Made by a program: the position numbers and the translations under genes. Positions 1-6,948 of a DNA stretch of 46,535 nt are shown piece after piece. The notes under the pieces were generated by a model. The model searched no databases and was not told the DNA's origin. It saw only the letters and a program-made list of their open reading frames with translations. Source of the DNA: Armatimonadota bacterium (GTDB lineage: Bacteria > Armatimonadota > Armatimonadia > Armatimonadales > Capsulimonadaceae); the NCBI GenBank assembly GCA_025353925.1, contig JANXNV010000134.1:1-46535 (forward strand). Direction: 5' to 3'. Position 1 is the first letter of the stretch. Each line of letters begins with the position of its first letter.

Positions 1-1
1 G

Positions 2-547
2 CTGCAGGCCGGGGGCCTGGGCGCGTGTGTCGGCTTATGCCTGTACGAAGCGGTATCGCGGGCGGCAGTGCTCGTGCATATCGTCCTGCCGCAGACCCTT
101 CCTCCATCAACGGCCATTGGCCGCTCGCCGCATACTCCCGCTCCCGGCAAATGCGCCGATACGGCGATTCCGCATGCCCTTGCCGAAATTCAGAAGCTGG
201 GCGGGCAGGTTTCTCGGGTCGAGGCGGCGATTGTCGGCGGTGCCCATATCTTCACCGGCGGGGCGACTGACACCGCCCCCCTTTCGCGACTGGAAATCGG
301 GCAGCGCAACGTCCTCGCGATCAAGGAAGCATTGATCCGCGAAGGTATTCCCCTCACTGCCGAAGAAACCGGCGGCCAGGGCGGGCGCACGGTTTCCCTG
401 GATGCCGGCACGGGTTGTGTCTGGGTGCGGCCTGTCGGCCTGGCCGAACGGCTGCTGATCACGTTGGGGCGAGCTAGCGCAGCGCAGACACCCATCGTAC
501 AAATCTCAAAAGCGAATTTGGAAGGAGCACTGGCGTATGGACTCTGA
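2..547 (+). CDS. cheD: Chemoreceptor glutamine deamidase CheD (5' end outside window)
   Basis: CheD deamidates glutamines on methyl-accepting chemotaxis receptors and tunes CheC phosphatase activity in the cytoplasm. The frame is open from base 2, so the N-terminus lies outside the window. The first visible residues give the CheD pattern GLGACVGLCLYEA followed by a hydrophobic stretch ending HIVLP, where the family has its catalytic Cys and His. The later segment VEAAIVGGAHIF and the C-terminal TGGQGGRTV region also match the family. The gene overlaps the next one by 11 bases, which implies one transcript and translational coupling. Recognition is by motif only, but the family is distinctive. 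Confidence 0.85.
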   Translation: MQAGGLGACVGLCLYEAVSRAAVLVHIVLPQTLPPSTAIGRSPHTPAPGKCADTAIPHALAEIQKLGGQVSRVEAAIVGGAHIFTGGATDTAPLSRLEIGQRNVLAIKEALIREGIPLTAEETGGQGGRTVSLDAGTGCVWVRPVGLAERLLITLGRASAAQTPIVQISKANLEGALAYGL

Positions 548-1394
548 TCAAACAGCCTCGAAACGTCTCGATGACCTGGTTCGTCAGGTGCGGGACCTGC
601 CTGCCCTGCCGACCTCCGTGACACGCGTCATGCAGCTCACCAATGACCCGAAAGCGGGTCTTTCGGATGTCGCGCATGCGCTGGCGGCTGATCAGGGCCT
701 GGCGGCACGGGTCCTTAAGCTGGCGAACTCGGCGTATTACGGGTCAAGCCGCCGGATCGGGACCGTTTCCGAGGCCGTAGTCATTTTGGGGATGCGCACG
801 ACACGCAACCTGACTCTCGCGACCAGTTGTCAGGACATGCTGGAGCGCGAAGTGTCGGGCTACTTCCTGCCGCGCGGGGCTTTGTGGCGGCATTCGCTGG
901 CCTGCGCCGCCGCCGCCCAGAACCTGGCCCGCCGGGCGCATTTTCGTGGCACGGAGGAAGCCTTTGTCGCGGGCCTGCTGCATGACATCGGCAAGGTGAT
1001 CATGAATGCCTATCTCAAGGCTGAGTTCGCGCAGGTGCTGACGCGCGTCGCCAAAGGCGAGATGACTTTCAGCGACGCCGAACGGGAAGCACTGGGATTT
1101 GACCATGCCGAGGTCGGGGCGCGGCTGCTCGAGCGCTGGAACCTGCCTGCGACCTTGGTTACGGCGGTACGTTACCATCACGTGCCGTCCCAAATCCCAG
1201 AGTCTCCCCTGGCCGCTCTGGTGCATATCGCCGATACGATTTGCCTGACCCTAGGAATCGGCCTCGGCGTGGACGGTATGGCCTACGCACTGGACCCCAA
1301 CGCACTGGCGATGCTGAACCTGACGGAGAGTGATTTCGAGCAGGTCGCCAGCCAGACCTGCGACACGCTTTCCGAGGCCGGACCTTTATTTTAG
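537..1394 (+). CDS. HDOD domain signalling protein
   Basis: The 285-residue protein has an HDOD domain over roughly residues 15-215. It opens with LPALPTSVTRVMQL and continues with the LANSAYYG helix and VILGMRTTRNL. An HD-like motif, LLHDIGKV, follows near residue 152. HDOD proteins are non-catalytic HD-superfamily relatives that scaffold motility, chemotaxis or second-messenger signalling. The ATG overlaps the end of cheD, and a Shine-Dalgarno GGAG (523-526) precedes it at good spacing. Its position after cheD supports a chemotaxis or motility role. Whether the HD residues are catalytic cannot be decided from the sequence. Confidence 0.85.
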   Translation: MDSDQTASKRLDDLVRQVRDLPALPTSVTRVMQLTNDPKAGLSDVAHALAADQGLAARVLKLANSAYYGSSRRIGTVSEAVVILGMRTTRNLTLATSCQDMLEREVSGYFLPRGALWRHSLACAAAAQNLARRAHFRGTEEAFVAGLLHDIGKVIMNAYLKAEFAQVLTRVAKGEMTFSDAEREALGFDHAEVGARLLERWNLPATLVTAVRYHHVPSQIPESPLAALVHIADTICLTLGIGLGVDGMAYALDPNALAMLNLTESDFEQVASQTCDTLSEAGPLF

Positions 1395-1434
1395 GAATAT
1401 CTTCTAAAAACAGATTAGAACGCGCGATATCGGG

Positions 1435-1440
1435 TATACT
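1435..1440 (+). promoter_or_regulatory. Putative -10 box for the RRM protein gene
   Basis: TATACT preceded by CGGG. The same CGGGTATACT string occurs before the genes at 11464 and 15388. No good -35 hexamer is visible. If used, transcription would start near 1447 and leave a leader of about 165 bases. Confidence 0.5.
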
Positions 1441-1446
1441 GGAATC

Positions 1447-1610
1447 AGCACCGGGGACTCCCCCGGCAATCTTCTCTCTGGCATCGTCTGATCCCTCCTG
1501 CGATTTCCTCGGCTCCTTCGGCTTACTTCCGTCGCGCCTCCCGAACTCTCCAGTCCTGGCCTCACGCTTTGCGGAAGGAAGCTCTCACTCGAAAGGAGCC
1601 ATTTATTCTT
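1447..1610 (+). other. Long C/T-rich 5' leader of the RRM gene
   Basis: The putative leader starts with a compact GC hairpin (CCGGGG at 1451-1456 pairing with CCCCGG at 1461-1466). About 100 bases very rich in C and T follow, with no reading frame of note. Two purine tracts stand before the start (GGAAGGAAG near 1572 and GAAAGGAG at 1591-1598). Genes for small RRM proteins are often controlled through their leaders, for example in cold response, so regulation here is plausible but inferred. Confidence 0.4.
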
Positions 1611-1967
1611 ATGGCAACCAAATTGTATGTCGGAAATCTGAGCTATCAGACCACCGACCAGGATCTCTCGAAGATGTTCGCTGAAGCCGGCACAGTCGTC
1701 AGCGCACAGGTCATCACCGACCGCGAAACCGGCCAGGCTCGCGGCTTCGGGTTCGTCGAAATGTCCAGCCCCGCAGAAGCGGAAGCGGCCATCTCGGCCA
1801 TCAACGGGCGCAATGTCGACGGCCGTGCGCTTGTCGTCAATGAGTCCAAACCCCGCGAAGGCGGCGGTGGCGGCGGCAGCCGTGGCGGTGGTGGTTACGG
1901 CGGCGGCGGTGGAAGCCGCGGCGGCGGTGGCGGCTACGGCGGCGGTGGTGGCGGCAGCCGCTACTAA
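1611..1967 (+). CDS. Glycine-rich RRM RNA-binding protein
   Basis: A 118-residue protein with one RNA recognition motif (residues about 4-82). RNP2 is LYVGNL and RNP1 is RGFGFVEM, both with the aromatic residues that stack on RNA bases. The rest is a tail of Gly runs broken by Ser-Arg and Gly-Tyr, like the glycine-rich Rbp proteins of cyanobacteria, which are RNA chaperones often induced by cold. The ATG at 1611 is chosen because the protein begins directly at the RRM and GAAAGGAG lies upstream, although the 12-base spacing is long. It is monocistronic, with its own putative promoter and strong terminator. Confidence 0.92.
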   Translation: MATKLYVGNLSYQTTDQDLSKMFAEAGTVVSAQVITDRETGQARGFGFVEMSSPAEAEAAISAINGRNVDGRALVVNESKPREGGGGGGSRGGGGYGGGGGSRGGGGGYGGGGGGSRY

Positions 1968-1984
1968 TCGCATTTAGCGCGTTG

Positions 1985-2027
1985 AAAAGCCCCGGCGAGA
2001 TAACTGTCTCGCCGGGGCTTTTCTTTT
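1985..2027. terminator. Strong intrinsic terminator, bidirectional
   Basis: A perfect 16-base-pair inverted repeat: the left arm 1985-2000 begins AAAAGCCCCGG, the right arm is 2007-2022, and the loop is 6 bases. It is followed by TTCTTTT on the plus strand. The left arm begins with four A, so it can also end transcripts of the minus-strand aldo/keto reductase, whose stop is at 2029-2031. Confidence 0.93.
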
Positions 2028-2028
2028 G

Positions 2029-3005
<977 letters not shown>

Positions 3006-3019
3006 TTTGGTCTTTCCGT

Positions 3020-3493
3020 CTATTTGACGGCCACCAGTGTGACATCGAAGACCAGCGTCGCATTCGGGGGAATTTTCGCTGTCGGCGGGTTTGCGCCATA
3101 GGCCAGGTTACCCGGTATGACCAGGCGGCGCTGACCACCAACTTTCATGCTGCCAATGCCTTCGGTGAAACCTGGAATAACTCTGGCGAGATTGAAATCG
3201 ACGGGAGCATTCGCGGGGGAGGCGTCGAACTGTGTCCCATCCAGCAGCGTTCCGACATAGCTTACCGAAACTATCTGTCCGACTGCCGGAGAAACTCCAG
3301 TACCAACCTTCGTATCGTAATACTGTAGGCCGGAGGCGGTCTTAGTCAGTGGAACGACTACCCCATTAATCGTGGTGGTATTATCGGAGGGTGTGAGCGG
3401 TGAAAATGAGTCGCTGCCGCCACTGCCCCCGCAGCCGGTCACGGAGGCCAGCAGTAAGCCGCCTAGAATAGCAGCAGGAATATAAAGCTTCAT
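3020..3493 (-). CDS. FKBP-type peptidyl-prolyl isomerase lipoprotein (copy 2)
   Basis: A 157-residue exported protein with an N-terminal hydrophobic segment and a lipobox-like Cys ([11 protein letters not shown]). A low-complexity linker leads to an FKBP domain from about residue 50. Family signatures seen are [48 protein letters not shown] and the C-terminal [13 protein letters not shown]. Such enzymes catalyse prolyl cis-trans isomerisation during folding in the periplasm. The ATG at 3493 has AGGAGAA just upstream and starts the signal peptide. It is a tandem paralogue of the gene at 3522-4058, 28 bases away, and probably shares its transcript. Confidence 0.92.
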   Translation of the reverse strand: MKLYIPAAILGGLLLASVTGCGGSGGSDSFSPLTPSDNTTTINGVVVPLTKTASGLQYYDTKVGTGVSPAVGQIVSVSYVGTLLDGTQFDASPANAPVDFNLARVIPGFTEGIGSMKVGGQRRLVIPGNLAYGANPPTAKIPPNATLVFDVTLVAVK

Positions 3494-3521
3494 GATTAAG
3501 TTCTCCTCGGGTAATTGGTAG

Positions 3522-4058
3522 TTATTTGACCGCGACCAGTTCGATGTCGAACACGAGTGTCGCATTCGGTGGGATTGTCGGCGTCGTCGGAGTCGCGCCA
3601 TAAGCCAGCGCACCGGGGACGACCAGCCGCCGTTTGCCGCCGACTTTCATGGTCGGAACACCTTCGTCCCAGCCGGGAATGACGCGTCCCAGTCCGATGG
3701 CGAAGTCGATGGGTGTGCCGCCGTGATCGTAAGACGAATCAAACTTCGTGCCGTCCAGCAATGTCCCCGTGTACTGCACGGAAACGGTCTGTCCGATCTT
3801 CGGGTTCGGCCCGGTGCCAACTTTCGTGTCGTAATATTTCAGGCCGGAGGGGGTAGACTTCAGCGGAACGGTCTTGCCGTCGATCACTGTCGTGGTGGGC
3901 ATCGACGTGTTGTCAACGGTAGCTGCCGGGGCGGAAGTCGGCACCGCAGCCGTTTGAGTGGGAGGGCGTTGAACATCTGCGGTGGTTTTATTGTCGCAGC
4001 CGGGGGCAGCAGTGATCAGTGCCCCAGCAAGAGCCAGTGCGGAAAAAGTCAGCTTCAT
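3522..4058 (-). CDS. FKBP-type peptidyl-prolyl isomerase lipoprotein (copy 1)
   Basis: A 178-residue exported FKBP isomerase. The signal peptide ends in a lipobox-like region (ITAAPGCDN), followed by a Pro/Thr/Ala-rich linker and an FKBP domain from about residue 70. The motifs [51 protein letters not shown] and [13 protein letters not shown] are all intact. The start at 4058 has GGAGAAAC upstream and gives a clean signal peptide. It is the first gene of a probable three-gene minus-strand unit (FKBP, FKBP, aldo/keto reductase). An inverted repeat around a -10-like box lies upstream at 4085-4115. Confidence 0.93.
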   Translation of the reverse strand: MKLTFSALALAGALITAAPGCDNKTTADVQRPPTQTAAVPTSAPAATVDNTSMPTTTVIDGKTVPLKSTPSGLKYYDTKVGTGPNPKIGQTVSVQYTGTLLDGTKFDSSYDHGGTPIDFAIGLGRVIPGWDEGVPTMKVGGKRRLVVPGALAYGATPTTPTIPPNATLVFDIELVAVK

Positions 4059-4084
4059 TGGATCGGTTTCTCCTGAAAAGTAAT

Positions 4085-4115
4085 GGGGGTGCAAAGCATT
4101 GTACCTTGCACCCCC
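4085..4115. repeat. Perfect 10-bp inverted repeat enclosing a -10-like box
   Basis: GGGGGTGCAA (4085-4094) and TTGCACCCCC (4106-4115) are exact inverted copies with an 11-base loop. On the minus strand the loop contains TACAAT, which could be the -10 box of the FKBP operon. The arms could form an operator, or the hairpin could end the upstream stress-protein transcript, but no clear U-run follows. Confidence 0.6.
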
Positions 4116-4134
4116 GCAAAAATCTTGTAACCGA

Positions 4135-4638
4135 CTACAAATCCACTTTTTCGTTCTCGCCCGGATGGGCTGGGCTGCCGGTGGTCACCGCTTTGACCAG
4201 ACTAATGGCATGCGCCACGATACTGGAAGGCGCATCCCAATATTCGCCCTGGTCGGCATTGATTTTCAGCAGAGCGATATCCGGCTCGTCCAGGCCTTTC
4301 GGGAACCACGCCTTCAGCTCCGGCTTCCAGAGTTCTTCCAGCTTCGCCCGGTCGCGCACCAGCTCAGCGCGGCCAGAAAGCGAGACATAGGTTTGCCCCT
4401 TCGGATCACTGAAAGCGACGTTCACATAGGGCCGCTTCTCGATTTCGTAGACTTTGGGCGTGCTTGCATAAGTAAAAAACCAGACATCGCCGTCAAATTC
4501 CACTTCCTTGTTCGTGGACATCGGGCGGGAGTGCAGGCGGCCCTCAGCATCGACGGTCGTCAGCATTCCAAAGTCTATTTCTTTGATCAGTGCGGCGATT
4601 TTGGCGACAGCCTCCTGATGCGTGGCATGATCGGTCAT
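4135..4638 (-). CDS. General stress protein 26-like, pyridoxamine phosphate oxidase fold
   Basis: A 167-residue protein of the split-barrel FMN-binding type (general stress protein 26 / PNPOx-like). Matching segments are DFGMLTTVDAEGRLHSRPM, VWFFTYAST, KVYEIEKRPYVNVAF, YVSLSGRAEL and a late W-x-P stretch (LWKPELKAWFPKG). Members bind flavin and may act as small oxidoreductases in stress. The substrate is unknown. The start at 4638 has GGAGAGGAT upstream. It is divergent from the hydrolase at 4691 across 52 bases, which must hold both promoters. Confidence 0.88.
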   Translation of the reverse strand: MTDHATHQEAVAKIAALIKEIDFGMLTTVDAEGRLHSRPMSTNKEVEFDGDVWFFTYASTPKVYEIEKRPYVNVAFSDPKGQTYVSLSGRAELVRDRAKLEELWKPELKAWFPKGLDEPDIALLKINADQGEYWDAPSSIVAHAISLVKAVTTGSPAHPGENEKVDL

Positions 4639-4690
4639 TTTGGGGTATATCCTCTCCAGCGTTCGTTACGCATATTTACCCAAAAGAGGC

Positions 4691-5980
4691 ATGACAATTA
4701 ACAAGCATATACTCCGCATCGCCGCATTCTGCGTCGTCTCAAGCATCTTCCTGTTTCTGCGTCCATTGTGGGCTGACGCACCTGCGGTTCCCAAAACACC
4801 CGCGGCGGCGGTCGATCCGGCCTTTTACGATTATGATGCGTCCGCACCGATCAACGCAGTCGAAAAGCCGTATGGCCTAGACGCCACCGGTGTCAAAATC
4901 TCACTCGTCACCTACCCTAGCGTCGTGGCGACGCCTTACGCCGCCAACAATACTGTTACCGCCTACCTCTTTCTGCCAACCGGCCCCGGCCCGCACCCGG
5001 CAATGGTCGTGCTGCACGAGTGGAACGCCGGCTCGACTAAAGGCGGCTTCCTGCTCTGCCGCGCGATCGCCAAAGCCGGGGTCGCCGCTCTGTTCGTCAC
5101 CGAGCCGTTCAGCCTGAACCGCAAGCCGAAAACGAAAAATCGGGAAGATGGCGAGATTCTGTCGGGGAATGTGCCGCATATGGTGGGTGCCCTGCGTCAG
5201 GCGGTTCTCGATGCCCGCCGGGGTCTCGATTATTTGGCCCAGCGGCCCGATATCGATCCGCAGCGGCTCGGAGTCAGCGGCATCAGCCTGGGCGGCGTTC
5301 TCAGTGGCGTGGTGGCCGGGGTAGACCCGCGCGTTAAAGTGATTCTGACTCTGGTCGGCGGCGCGGATTTTGCACGCGGCTTTTGGAACGGACTGCTCAC
5401 ACGCCGTTACCGCAACGAGATTCTGCGCAGCGGTTACACCTACGAGACTTATCAGGCGGCAATGGCTCCCATCGACGCCGCATACTGGCTGCCGCAGAGA
5501 CATTTCAATCCTGAAGATGCTCTGATGATCAATGGCCGTTACGATCTGGTCATCCTCCCCAACGAGGCCAAAGCACTGGCGTTGGATCTGGGCGGGACGC
5601 ATATCGTTTGGACCAACACGGGCCATTATGGTCCTATGTTCCGGGTCAGCGAAGCGGCAGATCTGGGTGTAAAGTTTCTGCGTGCCCGCTTCTTCGGCGA
5701 AACATCCGCCTTTAAGCGGCCCGATACACTCCCGTCTCGGACAATCAAGCTGGGTCTGCTGCTGGGCGGTCATGAGGGATTAAGCCCCGTGGTCGCTGCG
5801 CCGCTGATCAACTTCGACCGTGCAGGCAAATACACATTGGACGGGCAGCTCACCCTACATGGTCTCTCACTCGCTCCCTCAGTACGGCTCGGACTTGTAA
5901 CATCGCTGGGAATTGAGTTTCCGCTGCTGCATGGTCAGTCTAAACCAAAGCCGTTCGTGCTGTTCAGTCTAACGCTTTAA
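4691..5980 (+). CDS. Secreted alpha/beta hydrolase (dienelactone hydrolase-like)
   Basis: A 429-residue protein with a signal peptide (about residues 1-30, ending PLWADA) and an alpha/beta-hydrolase domain from about 80 to 330. The strand and turn MVVLHEWNAGS fits an oxyanion-hole region. The nucleophile elbow is GISLGG. A later RYDLVILP supplies a likely catalytic Asp, and GHYGPMF a likely His. A C-terminal part of about 80 residues is extra and unassigned. An esterase or acyl-hydrolase role is likely, with unknown substrate. The ATG at 4691 is preferred over an upstream in-frame start because it begins the signal peptide and has AAGAGG before it. The end overlaps the convergent gene by 12 bases. 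Confidence 0.8.
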   Translation: MTINKHILRIAAFCVVSSIFLFLRPLWADAPAVPKTPAAAVDPAFYDYDASAPINAVEKPYGLDATGVKISLVTYPSVVATPYAANNTVTAYLFLPTGPGPHPAMVVLHEWNAGSTKGGFLLCRAIAKAGVAALFVTEPFSLNRKPKTKNREDGEILSGNVPHMVGALRQAVLDARRGLDYLAQRPDIDPQRLGVSGISLGGVLSGVVAGVDPRVKVILTLVGGADFARGFWNGLLTRRYRNEILRSGYTYETYQAAMAPIDAAYWLPQRHFNPEDALMINGRYDLVILPNEAKALALDLGGTHIVWTNTGHYGPMFRVSEAADLGVKFLRARFFGETSAFKRPDTLPSRTIKLGLLLGGHEGLSPVVAAPLINFDRAGKYTLDGQLTLHGLSLAPSVRLGLVTSLGIEFPLLHGQSKPKPFVLFSLTL

Positions 5981-6283
5981 GCGGCGGCGAACCTCTTTCC
6001 ACGCATGAGTGCCGCCGACGGCGAAGAATACCGCCGCCACGGCATAGGACCAAAGCGGCAGACCGCGCCCAAAGAGGAAGATGTAGGCATAGGGTAAAAA
6101 CCAGAAGAAGGCTGCCAGTGTAATCACGCCGACCACGGGCTTTTTCGCGCGAACACGCACCGCCAGCCAGGCCATAGTTCCCCAGAAGAGCGGGTGATGA
6201 GTAAGGTAAAGGGCTGCGAAGACCCAGGGGTTGACGCCGTGCGCTGTCCCGATCGCCAAGATATGGTGCCAGAGTGCGAGCAT
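5969..6283 (-). CDS. Small multi-pass membrane protein
   Basis: A 104-residue hydrophobic protein with about three membrane segments (near residues 17-45, 48-70 and 74-92) and a basic C-terminus (WKEVRRRLKR), which would face the cytoplasm by the positive-inside rule. I do not recognise a family. It starts 6 bases after the stop of the DarT-like gene, so the two are probably one unit. It might be an accessory or immunity partner, but nothing in the sequence proves that. Its end overlaps the convergent hydrolase gene by 12 bases. Confidence 0.7.
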   Translation of the reverse strand: MLALWHHILAIGTAHGVNPWVFAALYLTHHPLFWGTMAWLAVRVRAKKPVVGVITLAAFFWFLPYAYIFLFGRGLPLWSYAVAAVFFAVGGTHAWKEVRRRLKR

Positions 6284-6289
6284 AAGAAC

Positions 6290-6940
6290 TCAATCAAAGG
6301 GAATGTTGGGTGGCGGCAGAAGCTGACCGGTCGATTGGCAGGACGTGAAGTATTCGTGGAGTGCCACTTCCGTTGTCGGTGCGTACGCCTCCGGGAGCCG
6401 AAGCAGTGCGGCGTCAATCTCCAAAGAATATTGGCAGGAAACCTCGCAGGAGGCCAGCGTTTCCGTGACGAGAGAACGCTCTCGCTCCGAGGCAAAAACA
6501 ATACGGGTCAGAAGTGACAGTGACAGGCCGTAATGCACCAGCACTTCCAGGCTGGGAAAATGCTTCGTCTCTGCCTGCTGCTTCAGAAGCTCCGCTTTCG
6601 CCAACGGATTGGTGATGGGAACGTACGCCGAGCGGCTGCGCCAGGCCTTCGTATTATATGGCAGCAAAGCGACCTCCGGCAGGCTTAACACTGTTTCCCG
6701 GCTGAAGACCAGGAGAGCATGCGGGTAGCCTTTTGCGAGCTTATCGCGCAGCAGCGGCGTATCCGGTCGCAGGGACAAGTGTACCCAGTCCGTCAGTTTC
6801 AGCATACGGTCTCGCCGAGCAGCCCCGGCTCGCGGCGTGATCCCTGCTGCTTGTATAATACTCGGGGCGTACAAAGCTCCGCTTGCAACTATCAGCGGCA
6901 AGTAGTGGAGGGGAGCGGCATGGTAAAGAAATTGAGGCAA
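6290..6940 (-). CDS. DarT-like (DUF4433-type) ADP-ribosyltransferase, putative
   Basis: A 216-residue protein. The opening FLYHAAPLHYLPLIVASGAL resembles the His-containing start of DarT enzymes, which attach ADP-ribose from NAD+ to thymidine in single-stranded DNA. The central VHLSLRPDTPLL matches the stretch describing surface loops in that family, and FPSLEVLVHYGLSL (Glu132) fits the catalytic Glu segment. Arg45 or Arg43 might bind NAD+. The start is a TTG, 8 bases after the preceding gene, with a poor ribosome site. No DarG macrodomain antitoxin is adjacent; a small membrane protein follows instead. The family call is by pattern and is moderate. Confidence 0.55.
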   Translation of the reverse strand: MPQFLYHAAPLHYLPLIVASGALYAPSIIQAAGITPRAGAARRDRMLKLTDWVHLSLRPDTPLLRDKLAKGYPHALLVFSRETVLSLPEVALLPYNTKAWRSRSAYVPITNPLAKAELLKQQAETKHFPSLEVLVHYGLSLSLLTRIVFASERERSLVTETLASCEVSCQYSLEIDAALLRLPEAYAPTTEVALHEYFTSCQSTGQLLPPPNIPFD

Positions 6941-6948
6941 GAGCAGCT

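Noticed and set aside
1404-1973. Long minus-strand reading frame opposite the RRM gene
   Set aside because: It is the Ala/Thr-rich reverse of the glycine codons and crosses the leader; no family resemblance or ribosome site.
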